IMG/VR virus record: IMGVR_UViG_3300025930_000019 | Span: 1-46,146 of that record | DNA: 46,146 nucleotides | Strand: one strand, 5' to 3' | From: a virus | Shown here: positions 27,510 through 36,424 of the stretch, in pieces | How the letters are laid out: each line of letters begins with the position of its first letter | Position numbering within the stretch: position 1 is the first letter of the stretch | Program-made: the position numbers and the translations under genes | The notes under the pieces: generated by a model | Databases searched by the model: none | What the model was told of the DNA's origin: nothing | The model's input: the letters and a program-made list of their open reading frames with translations, nothing else

Positions 27510-28883
27510 ATGAACGACCAACTAAGCCCGGCGCAAATCCTGGCGATGTTGCCAGAGGCCGAGCGCGCCGCCGAACTGGCCAAGCTTAACCGTATCACCC
27601 TCGCTTCGCTGCGCACGTTCTGGCGGCTTCACGCCCGGCCGGCGCAACTCGCCCCGGCGGGCAACTGGCTGACTTGGCTTGTGCTGGCCGGGCGCGGCTT
27701 CGGCAAAACCAGGACCGGGGCGGAATGGGTGAGGGAGAACTGCACCGGCTCCACCCCGCTGACCGGCGCCAAGTATGGCAACATCGCCATCATCGCCGAA
27801 ACCGCCGGGGATGCCCGCGATGTGATGATTGAAGGGCGCAGCGGCTTGCTGGGCTGCCACCCCAAGGATTTCCGGCCGCTCTACCAGCCGGCGCTGCGCC
27901 GCGTGACTTGGCCGAACGGCGCGATTGCCAACGTGTTCAATGCCACCGAACCCGACCAGTTACGCGGCCCGGAACATGATTTGGCGTGGGGCGACGAATT
28001 GGCCAAGTGGGCTTACGCCCGCGAGACTTGGGACCAGTTGATGTTCGGACTTCGGCAGGGCCAGCCGCCGCGCTGCTGCATCACGACCACGCCGCGCCCG
28101 CTGCCGATTTTGCGGGAAATCGTGGCCGATGAATCGACCGTCATAACCAAGGGCATCACCTTGGATAACAGCGACAACCTGGCGCCGTCCTTCATTCGCC
28201 AAATCATGCGCAAATACGAAGGCACGCGGTTGGGGAGGCAGGAATTGAACGCCGAGATTCTGGACGATTACCCCGGCGCGCTGTGGACCCGGCTTGTGCT
28301 GGACGATTGCCGGGTCAAACCGGACAAGGTGCCGGACATGGCCCGCGTGGTGGTCGGGGTCGACCCGAGCGGGACCAGCGGCGAGGATGATGAGGGCGCC
28401 GATATCGGCATCATTGTCGCCGGCCGGGGGATTGACGGGCGCGGCTATGTCATGGCCGACTTCACTTGCAAGCTGTCGCCGGACGGCTGGGCGCGGCGGG
28501 CAATCGACGCCTACCATTTGCATGAAGCCGACCGGATTGTGGCGGAAACCAATTACGGTGGCGCCATGGTCAGAGCGGTAATCAAGACGGCCGATGCCAA
28601 TGTTGCCTACAAGGAAGTCCATGCCAGCCGGGGCAAGGTGGCGCGGGCCGAGCCAATTGCCGCGATGTTTGAACAAGGCCGCTGTTCCTTGATTGGCGGC
28701 TTCCCCGAACTGGAAGATGAAATGGTGCTAATGACTTCCAACGGCTATGTCGGCGAGGGCAGCCCGAACCGGGTGGATGCGATGGTCTGGGCGTTGACTG
28801 AGTTGATGCTTACCCATGTCCCGGCATCGAGCGCAGACGACAATAGCATTACAATTCCCGGTCTGCTAAACGCCTTCCGATAA
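27510..28883 (+). CDS. terL: Terminase large subunit (packaging ATPase/nuclease)
   Basis: 457 residues. ATPase domain: Walker A AGRGFGKTRTG (about 60-70), Walker B LAWGDELAKW (about 155), coupling TTTPRPLP. Nuclease domain: VVVGVDPSGTSGEDD (catalytic Asp), VAETNYGGAMVRAVI, and SPNRVDAMVWALTELML. The length is typical. It powers DNA entry through the portal and cuts the concatemer. Similar to gene-transfer-agent and alphaproteobacterial prophage terminases. Start directly behind TAG. Confidence 0.94.
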   Translation: MNDQLSPAQILAMLPEAERAAELAKLNRITLASLRTFWRLHARPAQLAPAGNWLTWLVLAGRGFGKTRTGAEWVRENCTGSTPLTGAKYGNIAIIAETAGDARDVMIEGRSGLLGCHPKDFRPLYQPALRRVTWPNGAIANVFNATEPDQLRGPEHDLAWGDELAKWAYARETWDQLMFGLRQGQPPRCCITTTPRPLPILREIVADESTVITKGITLDNSDNLAPSFIRQIMRKYEGTRLGRQELNAEILDDYPGALWTRLVLDDCRVKPDKVPDMARVVVGVDPSGTSGEDDEGADIGIIVAGRGIDGRGYVMADFTCKLSPDGWARRAIDAYHLHEADRIVAETNYGGAMVRAVIKTADANVAYKEVHASRGKVARAEPIAAMFEQGRCSLIGGFPELEDEMVLMTSNGYVGEGSPNRVDAMVWALTELMLTHVPASSADDNSITIPGLLNAFR

Positions 28884-28906
28884 TTGCGTGAGCCGGGAAT
28901 TAGGGA

Positions 28907-29242
28907 TTGCAGCCCAAGACGCCTTCCATTGAGGAAATCGAGCGCCGGTTAAACCTGGCCGGCAAGCGCACGGCCGATGTGCCGGAACTGGCCAGCTTCC
29001 GCCGCAAGTTTCGCTGGCGCTTCTACCGGCTGGCCGACATGGGCATGTTCCTGACGATATTCGGCACAATCGTGGCCATTTGGCCAAGCAATGCGGCATG
29101 GTTCGCGGCGGTTCCCGGCGCGCTTATGGGCTTTTGGACAGCCTTGTTTGCCGAGCGCCGCGCCCGGCTGATGAGCCGCCAGCTTAAGCGCCGCGCTGCC
29201 GAGCAACTGTGGCTGGATATGAACGGACGACTTGATGAGTAA
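28907..29242 (+). CDS. Membrane protein with two spans, holin candidate
   Basis: 111 residues from TTG 28907 (in-frame stop just upstream; AGGGA close by). MGMFLTIFGTIVAIWPSNAA and WFAAVPGALMGFWTALFA form two helices, followed by a basic, helical C-terminus. Topology suits a class II holin, but identity is unproved. Confidence 0.55.
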   Translation: MQPKTPSIEEIERRLNLAGKRTADVPELASFRRKFRWRFYRLADMGMFLTIFGTIVAIWPSNAAWFAAVPGALMGFWTALFAERRARLMSRQLKRRAAEQLWLDMNGRLDE

Positions 29243-29591
29243 CGCACAGCGCGAACAGCAATTGCCGGAAATTTGCACGCCGGAAGAACTGATGTGGCTG
29301 GCCGACATGGCCGCCAGAAACCACTATGTAGCGCCGACGCCCATGGGCAATGGCCGCTATTGCTGCATTGCCCCGTTTGCTTTCACCCATGCCATTATCA
29401 CTGGCCGGATGGGCGACAATTGGGGCTATGCCGACCGTTGGTGCTTTGAGAACATTGGCCTTGCCTTGACAGCGTTATTCGATTGGGCTGGAAAGGATTT
29501 CGAGGGCGAGCCGCAAGGCTGGCACCGCCATCCCGACAGTGGACGGCGGCGGCCGGAAGGGGATGCCAGCAAGGAATACGTTCACCACTAA
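29235..29591 (+). CDS. Conserved phage protein of unknown function
   Basis: 118 residues; ATG 29235 overlaps the upstream TAA. HAIITGRMGDNWGYADRWCF, then HRHPDSGRRRPEGD near the end, resembles small proteins in alphaproteobacterial prophages. Function unknown. Confidence 0.65.
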   Translation: MSNAQREQQLPEICTPEELMWLADMAARNHYVAPTPMGNGRYCCIAPFAFTHAIITGRMGDNWGYADRWCFENIGLALTALFDWAGKDFEGEPQGWHRHPDSGRRRPEGDASKEYVHH

Positions 29592-29612
29592 GAAAAAGCC
29601 GGGAGAATTAAC

Positions 29613-30071
29613 ATGACAAGTGAAACTTGGGATGGCGAGAACCGCCGAAGCGTTGGGCCATCAGGCGAAACGCTGCTGACTCTGACCGCTGATATTGTCG
29701 CGGCCCATGTCAGCAACAACAGCGTGGCAGTGAATGACTTGCCGCAACTGATTAACAACGTGCATAGCGCGCTGGGCGGGCTTTTGACCCCGCCGCCCGA
29801 GGAAAAGCAGCAGCCGAAAGTGGGCATCAAGGCCAGCGTCAAGCCGGATTACATCATCTGCCTTGAGGACGGCAAAAAGCTGAAAATGCTGAAACGCCAC
29901 ATCATGACTCACTACGGCCTGACGCCCGACCAGTATCGCCAGAAGTGGGGCTTGTCGGCCGACTATCCGATGGTCGCGCCGAACTATGCCGAGCAGCGCC
30001 GCGTGCTTGCCAAATCCATCGGCTTGGGCAAGATTCGCAGAAGGTCACAGACAAGGAAGAAACCAGCATAG
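29613..30071 (+). CDS. MucR/Ros-family transcriptional regulator
   Basis: 152 residues; ATG 29613 behind GCCGGGAGAATTAAC. LTADIVAAHVSNNSVAVNDL, then CLEDGKKLKMLKRHIMTHYG and LTPDQYRQKWGLSADYPMVA, PNYAEQR, are diagnostic of MucR/Ros, the alphaproteobacterial zinc-finger nucleoid regulator (H-NS-like). The finger is C-x-x-D...H...H, with Asp at the second Cys as in many MucR proteins. It is last in the terminase unit, ahead of a strong terminator. It may control phage genes or host lysogeny traits. Confidence 0.92.
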   Translation: MTSETWDGENRRSVGPSGETLLTLTADIVAAHVSNNSVAVNDLPQLINNVHSALGGLLTPPPEEKQQPKVGIKASVKPDYIICLEDGKKLKMLKRHIMTHYGLTPDQYRQKWGLSADYPMVAPNYAEQRRVLAKSIGLGKIRRRSQTRKKPA

Positions 30072-30191
30072 AATCCCGGCGTGCGGGCGATTCGGCAAAA
30101 TGACCCCTCCCGCGCCGCGATAGGATGGAAAGGCCCAAAGACCCTCCTACATTCCGAGCAAGTCTGTTTGCAGACTTTGGCCATCCGTCCC

Positions 30192-30239
30192 GGCCCCGGC
30201 ATTTGGTGCAACGCCAAGTGACCGGGGCCAACCTTTTTG
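30192..30239 (+). terminator. Rho-independent terminator after the MucR-like gene
   Basis: A long near-perfect stem: GGCCCCGG (30192-30199) to CCGGGGCC (30222-30229), extended by the inner CATTTGG/CCAAGTG pairs around a seven-base loop, then CCTTTTTGG. This ends the unit that begins at terS. Confidence 0.85.
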
Positions 30240-30421
30240 GATGATTATGCAGCGCGTCAGACTCATATGCGCGCATATCCGGGCAGCGGATTGCATAAAC
30301 AAATAAGCCCCCGCGCGAGAACCCAATCTAGCGAGCCGGGAGACTCATAGGAGGACTCGGTCGCGCGAGGACCCATTGGTGAGGCATGGCAGCCTCAACG
30401 CGCTAGATAGAGGCACCAGCG
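30240..30421 (+). other. Structured non-coding region before the portal gene
   Basis: Contains a 14-bp perfect palindrome ATATGCGCGCATAT (30265-30278); two direct copies of CGCGCGAGRACCCA at 30312-30325 and 30362-30375; a 7-bp closing stem TCTAGCG (30327-30333) with CGCTAGA (30400-30406); and a hairpin GAGGC/GCCTC (30381-30396). No gene is seen in 30072-30421. It may hold a small RNA or a packaging or regulatory site. Confidence 0.4.
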
Positions 30422-30461
30422 CAATTGTTCAAATGCCACTTGCCGCATGGGCCGATATGAT
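30422..30461 (+). promoter_or_regulatory. Late promoter 2 (portal, leaderless)
   Basis: CAATTGTTCAAATGCC (30422-30437) and -10 TATGAT (30456-30461); the ATG at 30468 lies six bases beyond. Upstream is the terminator at 30192-30239. Confidence 0.78.
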
Positions 30462-30467
30462 GCCGGC

Positions 30468-32627
30468 ATGGCGACGGCAGCCCGCAAATATGACGAACCC
30501 GACGACAAGCCGGAAGGCGAGGAAGAAGTCGAGGGCAAGGCATCGCCGTCGACATGGCCGGAAATCCACGAACGCGCGCTGAAACGCTTCGATGCGGCCA
30601 GCCAATACCAGTTGGAACTGCGCGCTCATTCGCTGCTGTGCCGCCGCTTTATCTCGATACCTGGCGCGATGTGGGAAGGGGCTTGGGGTGAGCAATTCGC
30701 CAATTCCATCAAGGTTGAAATCGACAAGCTTTCAAAGGGCGTCGACAAGATTGTTACTGACTATCGCGCCAATCGCATTGTGCCGGACTTCCGCCCGGCC
30801 GGTGGCGACAGCGATGCCGACACCGCCAACACCCTTGACGGCATCCACCGCGCCGACAGCTACCATTTCAAATCCCAGCAAGCCCGCGACAATGCCTTTG
30901 AGGAAGCAGCGGCCGGCGGCTTCGGCGCTTACCGGCTATGCAATGAATATGCGGATGAAAACGACCCGGAAAATGATGAGCAGAGAATCAATCCGGGGCT
31001 GCTGATTGCCGACGCTGACCAGCGCGTTTATTTCGATGCCAACGCCAAGCTTTACGACAAGTCGGACGCCCAATTCGGGTTCGTCCTGACCGCCGACAGC
31101 ATCGAGGCGTTCACCGAGGAATTTGGCGAGGACGCCGCGACCGATTGGCCGGAAAACCGGCAGGCCAGCCCGTTCGATTGGTTCACGCCCGATGTGGTGG
31201 TCAAGTGCGAGTATTACGAAGTCGAGAAGAAGAAGGAATCGCTGCACGTTTTCACCCATGCCCTGACCGAGCAGGAGGACCGCCGCTGGGCGTCGGAAAT
31301 CGACGCCGACACCATGGCCGACATGGAAAAGATGGGCTGGCGCAAGCAGACCCACCGCCGCGAGCGCAGGCGCGTTCACAAATATGTGATGAGCGGCGCC
31401 GAAATCCTTGACGATTGCGGCCTCATCGCCGGGCCGAACATTCCGATTGTGCCGGTCTATGGTAAGCGGTGGTTTGTCGACAACCAGGAGCGCTTCCGGG
31501 GCCATGTCTCGAAACTGATGGACGCCCAGCGCATCTACAATGGCCGCGTGTCGAAGCTGGCCGAAACCGATAGCCTGTCACCGCGCGAGAAGCCGATTTT
31601 CCTTGCCGAGCAGATGCCGCCGCACTTGCGCGACCTGTGGGCCAAGCAGGAACAGGAGCGCCACCCCTACGCGCTTGTGAATCCGGTGATTGACCCTGTG
31701 ACCGGCGAAATCAAAGCGATGGGGCCAATCGGCACGATTTCACCGCCCCAGCTTGGCCAGGTTACGGCGCTGCTGCTGCAACTGGCGGCGGGCGACTTGG
31801 CCGCCGAAACCGAGGACGGCGCCGACCAGGTTGTTGCCAACACATCGGCCGAGGCGATGGATATCGCCGCCACCCGCGTCGATACCAAGTCCGCCATCTA
31901 TCTCGACAACATGCGCCAGAGCGTCCAGCGCGAGGGCGAAATCTATCTCGGGATGGCGCGCGAGATTTATTACGAACCCGGTCGGGAAATGGAAACCATG
32001 ACCGAGGAAGGCGAGGACGGCAAAGCCACCCTGATGGAGCCGCACGCCGACGAAAAGGGCCAGTTTGGCTACCGCAACAATTTCGACACCGGCCGCTACA
32101 AGGTGATTGTCGACGTAACCGAGGCGACCACGACCCGCCGCGAAAAGACGGTGAAATCCTCACTCAAGACCGCCGAAGTGGCGATGATGGCGCAGAACAT
32201 GGACTTGGCCAACGCCGCCGTCATTACCGCCGTGATGAATCAGGATGGCGAGGGCATGGACGATTTGCAGCGCTACGCGCGCAAGCAGGGCGTCCAGATG
32301 GGCTTGGTAGAACCGAATGATGAGGAAAAGGCGGAAATGGAAGCTGCCGCCCAGAACCAGCAGCCCGACCCGATGATTGCGGTGGCGGGCGCGCAGGCAA
32401 CCGCGCTGGGCGCGGCAGCCCAGAAGGACGTTGCATCGGCCGGCAAAATCCGGGCCGACACCGCCCTGTCGGCGGCCAAGGCCACGCAAGTGCTGGCCGA
32501 CGCGCAAAAGAAGAAAGCCGAAGCTGCCGAAATCAAGAGCCGGCCGCCCGAGCCGCCCAAGGCGCCAGCGGCTCCGCAACCCATGCGCATCCGGCGCGGC
32601 TACGAACTTGAAGGGGCGAGGCCATGA
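30468..32627 (+). CDS. Portal protein, P22 gp1-like
   Basis: 719 residues from ATG 30468, selected because it coincides with the predicted +1; an ATG at 30447 would precede the transcript. The P22-type order is visible: RNRIVPDFRPAGGDSDADT-like wing region, DFDWFTPDV-type segment, GAEILDDC, NIPIVPVYGKRWFVDNQERF, VSKLAETDSLSPREKP and a long helical, Ala-rich C-terminal barrel region. The size matches P22 portal (725). Sits at the vertex as the DNA entry ring. Confidence 0.9.
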   Translation: MATAARKYDEPDDKPEGEEEVEGKASPSTWPEIHERALKRFDAASQYQLELRAHSLLCRRFISIPGAMWEGAWGEQFANSIKVEIDKLSKGVDKIVTDYRANRIVPDFRPAGGDSDADTANTLDGIHRADSYHFKSQQARDNAFEEAAAGGFGAYRLCNEYADENDPENDEQRINPGLLIADADQRVYFDANAKLYDKSDAQFGFVLTADSIEAFTEEFGEDAATDWPENRQASPFDWFTPDVVVKCEYYEVEKKKESLHVFTHALTEQEDRRWASEIDADTMADMEKMGWRKQTHRRERRRVHKYVMSGAEILDDCGLIAGPNIPIVPVYGKRWFVDNQERFRGHVSKLMDAQRIYNGRVSKLAETDSLSPREKPIFLAEQMPPHLRDLWAKQEQERHPYALVNPVIDPVTGEIKAMGPIGTISPPQLGQVTALLLQLAAGDLAAETEDGADQVVANTSAEAMDIAATRVDTKSAIYLDNMRQSVQREGEIYLGMAREIYYEPGREMETMTEEGEDGKATLMEPHADEKGQFGYRNNFDTGRYKVIVDVTEATTTRREKTVKSSLKTAEVAMMAQNMDLANAAVITAVMNQDGEGMDDLQRYARKQGVQMGLVEPNDEEKAEMEAAAQNQQPDPMIAVAGAQATALGAAAQKDVASAGKIRADTALSAAKATQVLADAQKKKAEAAEIKSRPPEPPKAPAAPQPMRIRRGYELEGARP

Positions 32628-33037
32628 CCATTGCAGCACTTGAAGGCCGACTTGAAATCCCGGCGGACCCCGGCGCCGTCAGCAGCGAGTTGGGCTTTAC
32701 CGAGCGCGCAATTCCGGCCGGCGCGGCGGCGATTTCCGAGCGCTTCTATCCCAACCCGGTCAACGAACCAGGCGCCACCGCCATTTTCAATATCTTTATC
32801 GTCAGCATCAATTTCACCGGCGATGTTTACCTGATTAAACATGCGCCGAGCGATTCCGAACATTTCAAAAAGCGCATGTTCCGCGTGATGGGCGCGCAGG
32901 ACGAAGTGAAGTGGCCGATGCTGCCCGAGGAAGCGATTGCCGATAGCGTGCAGGAGCCGGAAAACGGGACCAGTTACGCGCTGGCGATGTTCGGCGAAAT
33001 CCCCGGCGAGCATATCTATTTCCGGTTCAGCACCTAG
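32624..33037 (+). CDS. Unknown protein coupled to portal
   Basis: 137 residues, ATGA overlap with portal. Beta-rich; contains NPGATAIFNIFIVSINFTGD-like and EIPGEHIYFRFST. Possibly a minor capsid protein; not recognised. Confidence 0.62.
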   Translation: MTIAALEGRLEIPADPGAVSSELGFTERAIPAGAAAISERFYPNPVNEPGATAIFNIFIVSINFTGDVYLIKHAPSDSEHFKKRMFRVMGAQDEVKWPMLPEEAIADSVQEPENGTSYALAMFGEIPGEHIYFRFST

Positions 33038-33053
33038 CGCAGCGTCCCGCCAT

Positions 33054-33093
33054 CAATTGTGCAAATGCGGGACGCCCGTTGCTGCCCTAGAAT
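33054..33093 (+). promoter_or_regulatory. Late promoter 3 (scaffold)
   Basis: CAATTGTGCAAATGCG (33054-33069) and -10 TAGAAT (33088-33093). Here the leader is about 46 bases, and the scaffold ATG at 33146 has no strong ribosome site. Confidence 0.78.
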
Positions 33094-33145
33094 CCCCGCT
33101 TCAAGGCAACCGCCGCGCCTGTAAGCGGTGAGGCACAGGTGATTT

Positions 33146-34030
33146 ATGCAGCGGCAACCGCCCGACGACGACGAACCCCTTGAACTGACCCCCGACATGG
33201 AAGCTGACGAAGGCCCGGATGATGAATCCGAGGAAGGCGGCGAGGGCGAGGAAGAACACGACCAGCCCGACGACGAAGGCGAGGAAGCGGAGGCCGAGCC
33301 GGAAGCGGAGGCCGAACCCGAGGAACCGGCCGGGCCAGCTTTCGAGGATGAGCCGGCCGAAGGCGACAGCAGCGTTATCCGCACACTGCGCGAGCGCAAC
33401 CGCGAACTGGCCCGCATTGTCGCGGAATCGCAGCGGCCACAGCCACAGCAGCAGTTTGAATTGCCGCCCGAGCCGACCTTGGCCGACTGTGGTTATGATG
33501 AGGCCGAATTTAAGAAAAAGACGATTGCTTGGGAGCGTGGCCGGCAACAGGTTGAAGATGCCAAGGCCGAGCAAGAGGCACAGGCGCAAGTCGCCAACCG
33601 CGAGTGGCAGCGCGACCTTGAAGGCTATGCGGCCAAGCGCGATGCGCTCAAGTTGCCAGATTTCGAGGCCAGCGCCGAAACCGTCAAAACCAGCCTCAAT
33701 CTCGCCCAGCAAGCGGTGGTGATTAAAGCCGCCAGCGACAGCGCCGCGTTCGTCTATGCGCTGGGCCGCAGCGATACCAGGCTGGCCGAACTGGCGAAAA
33801 TTCAGGACCCCATCAAACTGGCCGCCGCCGTGGCGCGCATGGAGGGAGGAATCAAGGTGGTGAAAAAGCGCAAAGCCCCGGCTCCCGACAAGCCGCTCAG
33901 CGGCGCCGGCAGGATGCCCGGCGGCCCCGACAAGCAGTTGGAAAAACTGGAAGCCGATGCCGAACGCACTGGCGACCGCACGGCGGTAATTGCCTATCGG
34001 AAAAAACTGAAAGAGCGCGGCAAAAAGTGA
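33146..34030 (+). CDS. Scaffolding protein, P22 gp8-like
   Basis: 294 residues. Acidic low-complexity N-terminus (about 1-65, many Glu/Asp/Pro), a helical middle (WERGRQQVEDAKAEQEAQAQ) and a basic C-terminus (YRKKLKERGKK). This acidic-helical-basic organisation and the position between portal and coat are those of the P22 scaffold, which directs procapsid assembly and then leaves. A basic C-terminal coat-binding helix is expected and present. Confidence 0.82.
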   Translation: MQRQPPDDDEPLELTPDMEADEGPDDESEEGGEGEEEHDQPDDEGEEAEAEPEAEAEPEEPAGPAFEDEPAEGDSSVIRTLRERNRELARIVAESQRPQPQQQFELPPEPTLADCGYDEAEFKKKTIAWERGRQQVEDAKAEQEAQAQVANREWQRDLEGYAAKRDALKLPDFEASAETVKTSLNLAQQAVVIKAASDSAAFVYALGRSDTRLAELAKIQDPIKLAAAVARMEGGIKVVKKRKAPAPDKPLSGAGRMPGGPDKQLEKLEADAERTGDRTAVIAYRKKLKERGKK

Positions 34031-34048
34031 CGCCGAGTTGCCCGCTTG

Positions 34049-34088
34049 GAATTGTCGAAATGCGCGGGCTTGACGAACTGCCTATTAT
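34049..34088 (+). promoter_or_regulatory. Late promoter 4 (coat)
   Basis: GAATTGTCGAAATGCG (34049-34064) and -10 TATTAT (34083-34088), the best -10 of the set. The coat ATG is 112 bp on, so this message has a leader of about 106 bases with its own ribosome site (AAGGGCAGGGC). Confidence 0.78.
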
Positions 34089-34200
34089 TATTCCCGCATA
34101 GCCGCAAAGTCAGCTTCCCCCGGCTGCCAAATGGGGAGTCCAGCGGCCCGACCGGCGCAAGCCGAGAACCCGGAAAATCGTCAGAGCGAAGGGCAGGGCA

Positions 34201-35466
34201 ATGCCGAGCAAATTCACGACCGAAGAACGAGTCATGTTTGATGACATGCTTGAAGGCTTCGATGACTTGCTGATTATCGGCCGCGCGGCGGAAAAATACA
34301 CCCCGCCCGACAACATGGCGATGGAGCGCCAGCTTGACAAATTCTGGATTCCGGCTCCGCAAATCAGCGCCAGTTTTGACGGTTTTGACCAGACCGCCAA
34401 TTTTCAGGACGGCATTGAACTGTCCGTTCCGGTCAGCATCGGCTTCCACAAGTCGGTTCCCATCAAGCTGACCAGCAAAAATCTCCGCAACACCAATTAT
34501 CTCAATAACAAGGGAACGGCGGCCAAGCAGCGGCTTGCGAGCGACATAAACCTGGCGCTCTACAACACGGTCGCATTGCAGGGCAGCGTGGTTATCAAGC
34601 AGACCACGGCGCCGACCGGCTATGATGATATCGCATTGGCCGATGCAGCGTTCACCGAGGTTGGCGTGCCACTGGCCGACCGGCTCTATTTCGCCGCGCC
34701 GCGCGTGGCCAACCTGATGGCCGGCAATCTCGCTTCGCGGCAGACCTTTAGTGGCGAAGTGCAGAGCGCCTACAGCCGCGCCAATATCGGCATTGATATT
34801 GCCGGTTTCGATGTGTTCAAAAACGACCAGAGCATCAGGCTGGCAGCGGCCGGCGGCGGCGCTACGACCGTTACCGGCGCGAACCAATTCTGGGTCCCGC
34901 AAGCCTATTCGACGGCCACGACCGGCGAAATCAGCAATGTGGACAATCGCGGCCAGAATCTGACCATCACCGCCGCCGTCTATGCGGCCATCAAGGTGGG
35001 CGATGCGTTCACCATCCTTGGCGTCAACTCTGTTCACATGATTACCAAGCAGGACACCGGGCAGCTTAAGACTTTCCGGGTTGTCGCCAAGCCGAGCGCT
35101 GGCGTTATCACCATCTACCCGGCGATTATTTCGGCACAGGGCGGCACCACGGCCGAGAAGGAATATAAGAATGTGACCGCCACGCCGGCTGACGGCGCGG
35201 CTATCACTTGGCTGAATACCGCCACCGCGCCGCTGAACCCGTTCTTTGTGAAGGGCGCGCTGCTGCTTGTTCCTGGTTCCTTCGTTGTTGACCCCGAGGA
35301 CGGCTGGAATGTCATGCGCGCCACGACCGAGTTGGGCATCGGCATTACCTATGCGCGGCAGGGCGAAATCAACGACCTGTCCATCAAGGGCCGGTGGGAT
35401 ATCGACTTTGGCACGGCGCTGACCAACCCCGAAATGGCGGGCGTTGAACTGTTCAGTCAGACCTAG
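34201..35466 (+). CDS. Major coat protein, P22 gp5-like
   Basis: 421 residues, close to 430 for P22 coat. MPSKFTTEERVMFDDMLEGF, then FWIPAPQISASFDGFD and a HK97-fold-like order of segments (ADRLYFAAPRVANLMAGNLA, FTILGVNSVHMITKQDTGQL). VPVSIGFHKSVPIKLTSKNL resembles the P22 spine/A-domain region. Ribosome site AGGGCAGGGC. The shell protein of the T=7-like head. Confidence 0.9.
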   Translation: MPSKFTTEERVMFDDMLEGFDDLLIIGRAAEKYTPPDNMAMERQLDKFWIPAPQISASFDGFDQTANFQDGIELSVPVSIGFHKSVPIKLTSKNLRNTNYLNNKGTAAKQRLASDINLALYNTVALQGSVVIKQTTAPTGYDDIALADAAFTEVGVPLADRLYFAAPRVANLMAGNLASRQTFSGEVQSAYSRANIGIDIAGFDVFKNDQSIRLAAAGGGATTVTGANQFWVPQAYSTATTGEISNVDNRGQNLTITAAVYAAIKVGDAFTILGVNSVHMITKQDTGQLKTFRVVAKPSAGVITIYPAIISAQGGTTAEKEYKNVTATPADGAAITWLNTATAPLNPFFVKGALLLVPGSFVVDPEDGWNVMRATTELGIGITYARQGEINDLSIKGRWDIDFGTALTNPEMAGVELFSQT

Positions 35467-35504
35467 GGAAGCGCACGACTCTGGCGCGAAGAAAGGACGA
35501 TGCG

Positions 35505-36086
35505 ATGAGCGGCAACTATCCCAAGATGCTCTACAAGCAGGGCGACCAAGCCGTTGTTTTCGATGAAAAACTGAACGTCGACACCCTTGTGGTCAATGAC
35601 GACGAAGAATTTGCCGAGGCGATTGGTGACGGCTGGCATGAACACCCGACCAGCACCAAGCTGGCCTATCAGGAAGGCGGCGACCCGCCGACCGCCGAAG
35701 GCGGCTACCCGGTCGACCATGATTGGAGCAAGGGACTTGCCGGGCAGGCTGGCCGCGCTGACCGCTTGCCCGAAACCGCCCCGGAAGTGGCAGAAGTCAA
35801 TGCCGCCGCCGAGGAAAAGGTGACGCTGCCGCTTGGCAATCCACCGCGCCATGAGGACCCGAGCGTTCCCGGCCCGGCGGCCGAAACCGAGGGCGCCCCG
35901 GCGCTGAAAAAGAACCCCGGCGAACGCACGGCCAAGGCCGAGGAAGAATTTGCCGCGCTGGCCGAAAAGGCGGAAGCCAAACGCGGCCCCGGCCGCCCGC
36001 GCAAGACCGAGGAAGAAAAAGCGCAGGATGATGAACGGGCCGATTTCGGCCGGAGTCCTGCCGACGCGGCGGCCCGAAAAAAGTGA
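35505..36086 (+). CDS. Structural-region protein with AT-hook-like motif
   Basis: 193 residues. The N-terminal half is globular (YKQGDQAVVFDEKLNVDTLV). The C-terminal half is charged and low complexity and ends with KRGPGRPRKTEEEKA, an AT-hook-like core identical over KRGPGRPRK to that in the RecT protein. Position after coat suggests a decoration or DNA-contact protein. Function not established. Confidence 0.65.
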   Translation: MSGNYPKMLYKQGDQAVVFDEKLNVDTLVVNDDEEFAEAIGDGWHEHPTSTKLAYQEGGDPPTAEGGYPVDHDWSKGLAGQAGRADRLPETAPEVAEVNAAAEEKVTLPLGNPPRHEDPSVPGPAAETEGAPALKKNPGERTAKAEEEFAALAEKAEAKRGPGRPRKTEEEKAQDDERADFGRSPADAAARKK

Positions 36087-36146
36087 GGCGCAAAGCCTTC
36101 GCCAATCGTTTCGGAATCCCTCACTTTTTGACGAAGGGTATCAAGC

Positions 36147-36302
36147 ATGAACGGTAAGACCGAACACCCGCACGGCCAACCGCCGGGACAGGACAAGGAT
36201 TCGCCCGGATTGGGCAAGGAGGACGCACCGGGCCAGCAGAAGCCCCGGCCTGATAATGAGTTGCCAGAGGAACCGGAAGCCGAACCAAAGGATGCCGGTT
36301 AA
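36147..36302 (+). CDS. Small disordered protein
   Basis: 51 residues, ATG 36147 with AAGGG upstream. Pro/Glu/Lys-rich throughout (TEHPHGQPPGQDKDSPGLGK), so probably disordered. Not recognised; moderate support. Confidence 0.45.
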   Translation: MNGKTEHPHGQPPGQDKDSPGLGKEDAPGQQKPRPDNELPEEPEAEPKDAG

Positions 36303-36312
36303 GCAATGAGGC

Positions 36313-36330
36313 ACCCGGTTAAAACCGGGT
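36313..36330 (+). terminator. Hairpin before late promoter 5
   Basis: ACCCGGTT-AA-AACCGGGT, an 8-bp stem with a two-base loop, followed by AATAACGG rather than a T-tract. It may be a weak terminator or an RNA processing site at the end of the coat unit. Confidence 0.4.
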
Positions 36331-36378
36331 AATAACGGCCGGGCGGGAGCCGAGCGCAGAAATCCCGCCACCCATCCG

Positions 36379-36418
36379 CAATTGTCGAAAAGCGCTGAGC
36401 GCGCCCGCGCCCTAAAAT
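36379..36418 (+). promoter_or_regulatory. Late promoter 5 (tail adaptor, leaderless)
   Basis: CAATTGTCGAAAAGCG (36379-36394) and -10 TAAAAT (36413-36418); the ATG at 36425 is six bases beyond. Confidence 0.78.
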
Positions 36419-36424
36419 GCGCCC

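Noticed and set aside
33994-35037. Long minus-strand frame opposite the coat gene (347 codons)
   Set aside because: Fully antisense to a recognised coat protein; it exists because of high third-position GC. The same holds for the minus frames at 36561-37784 and 42208-43062.
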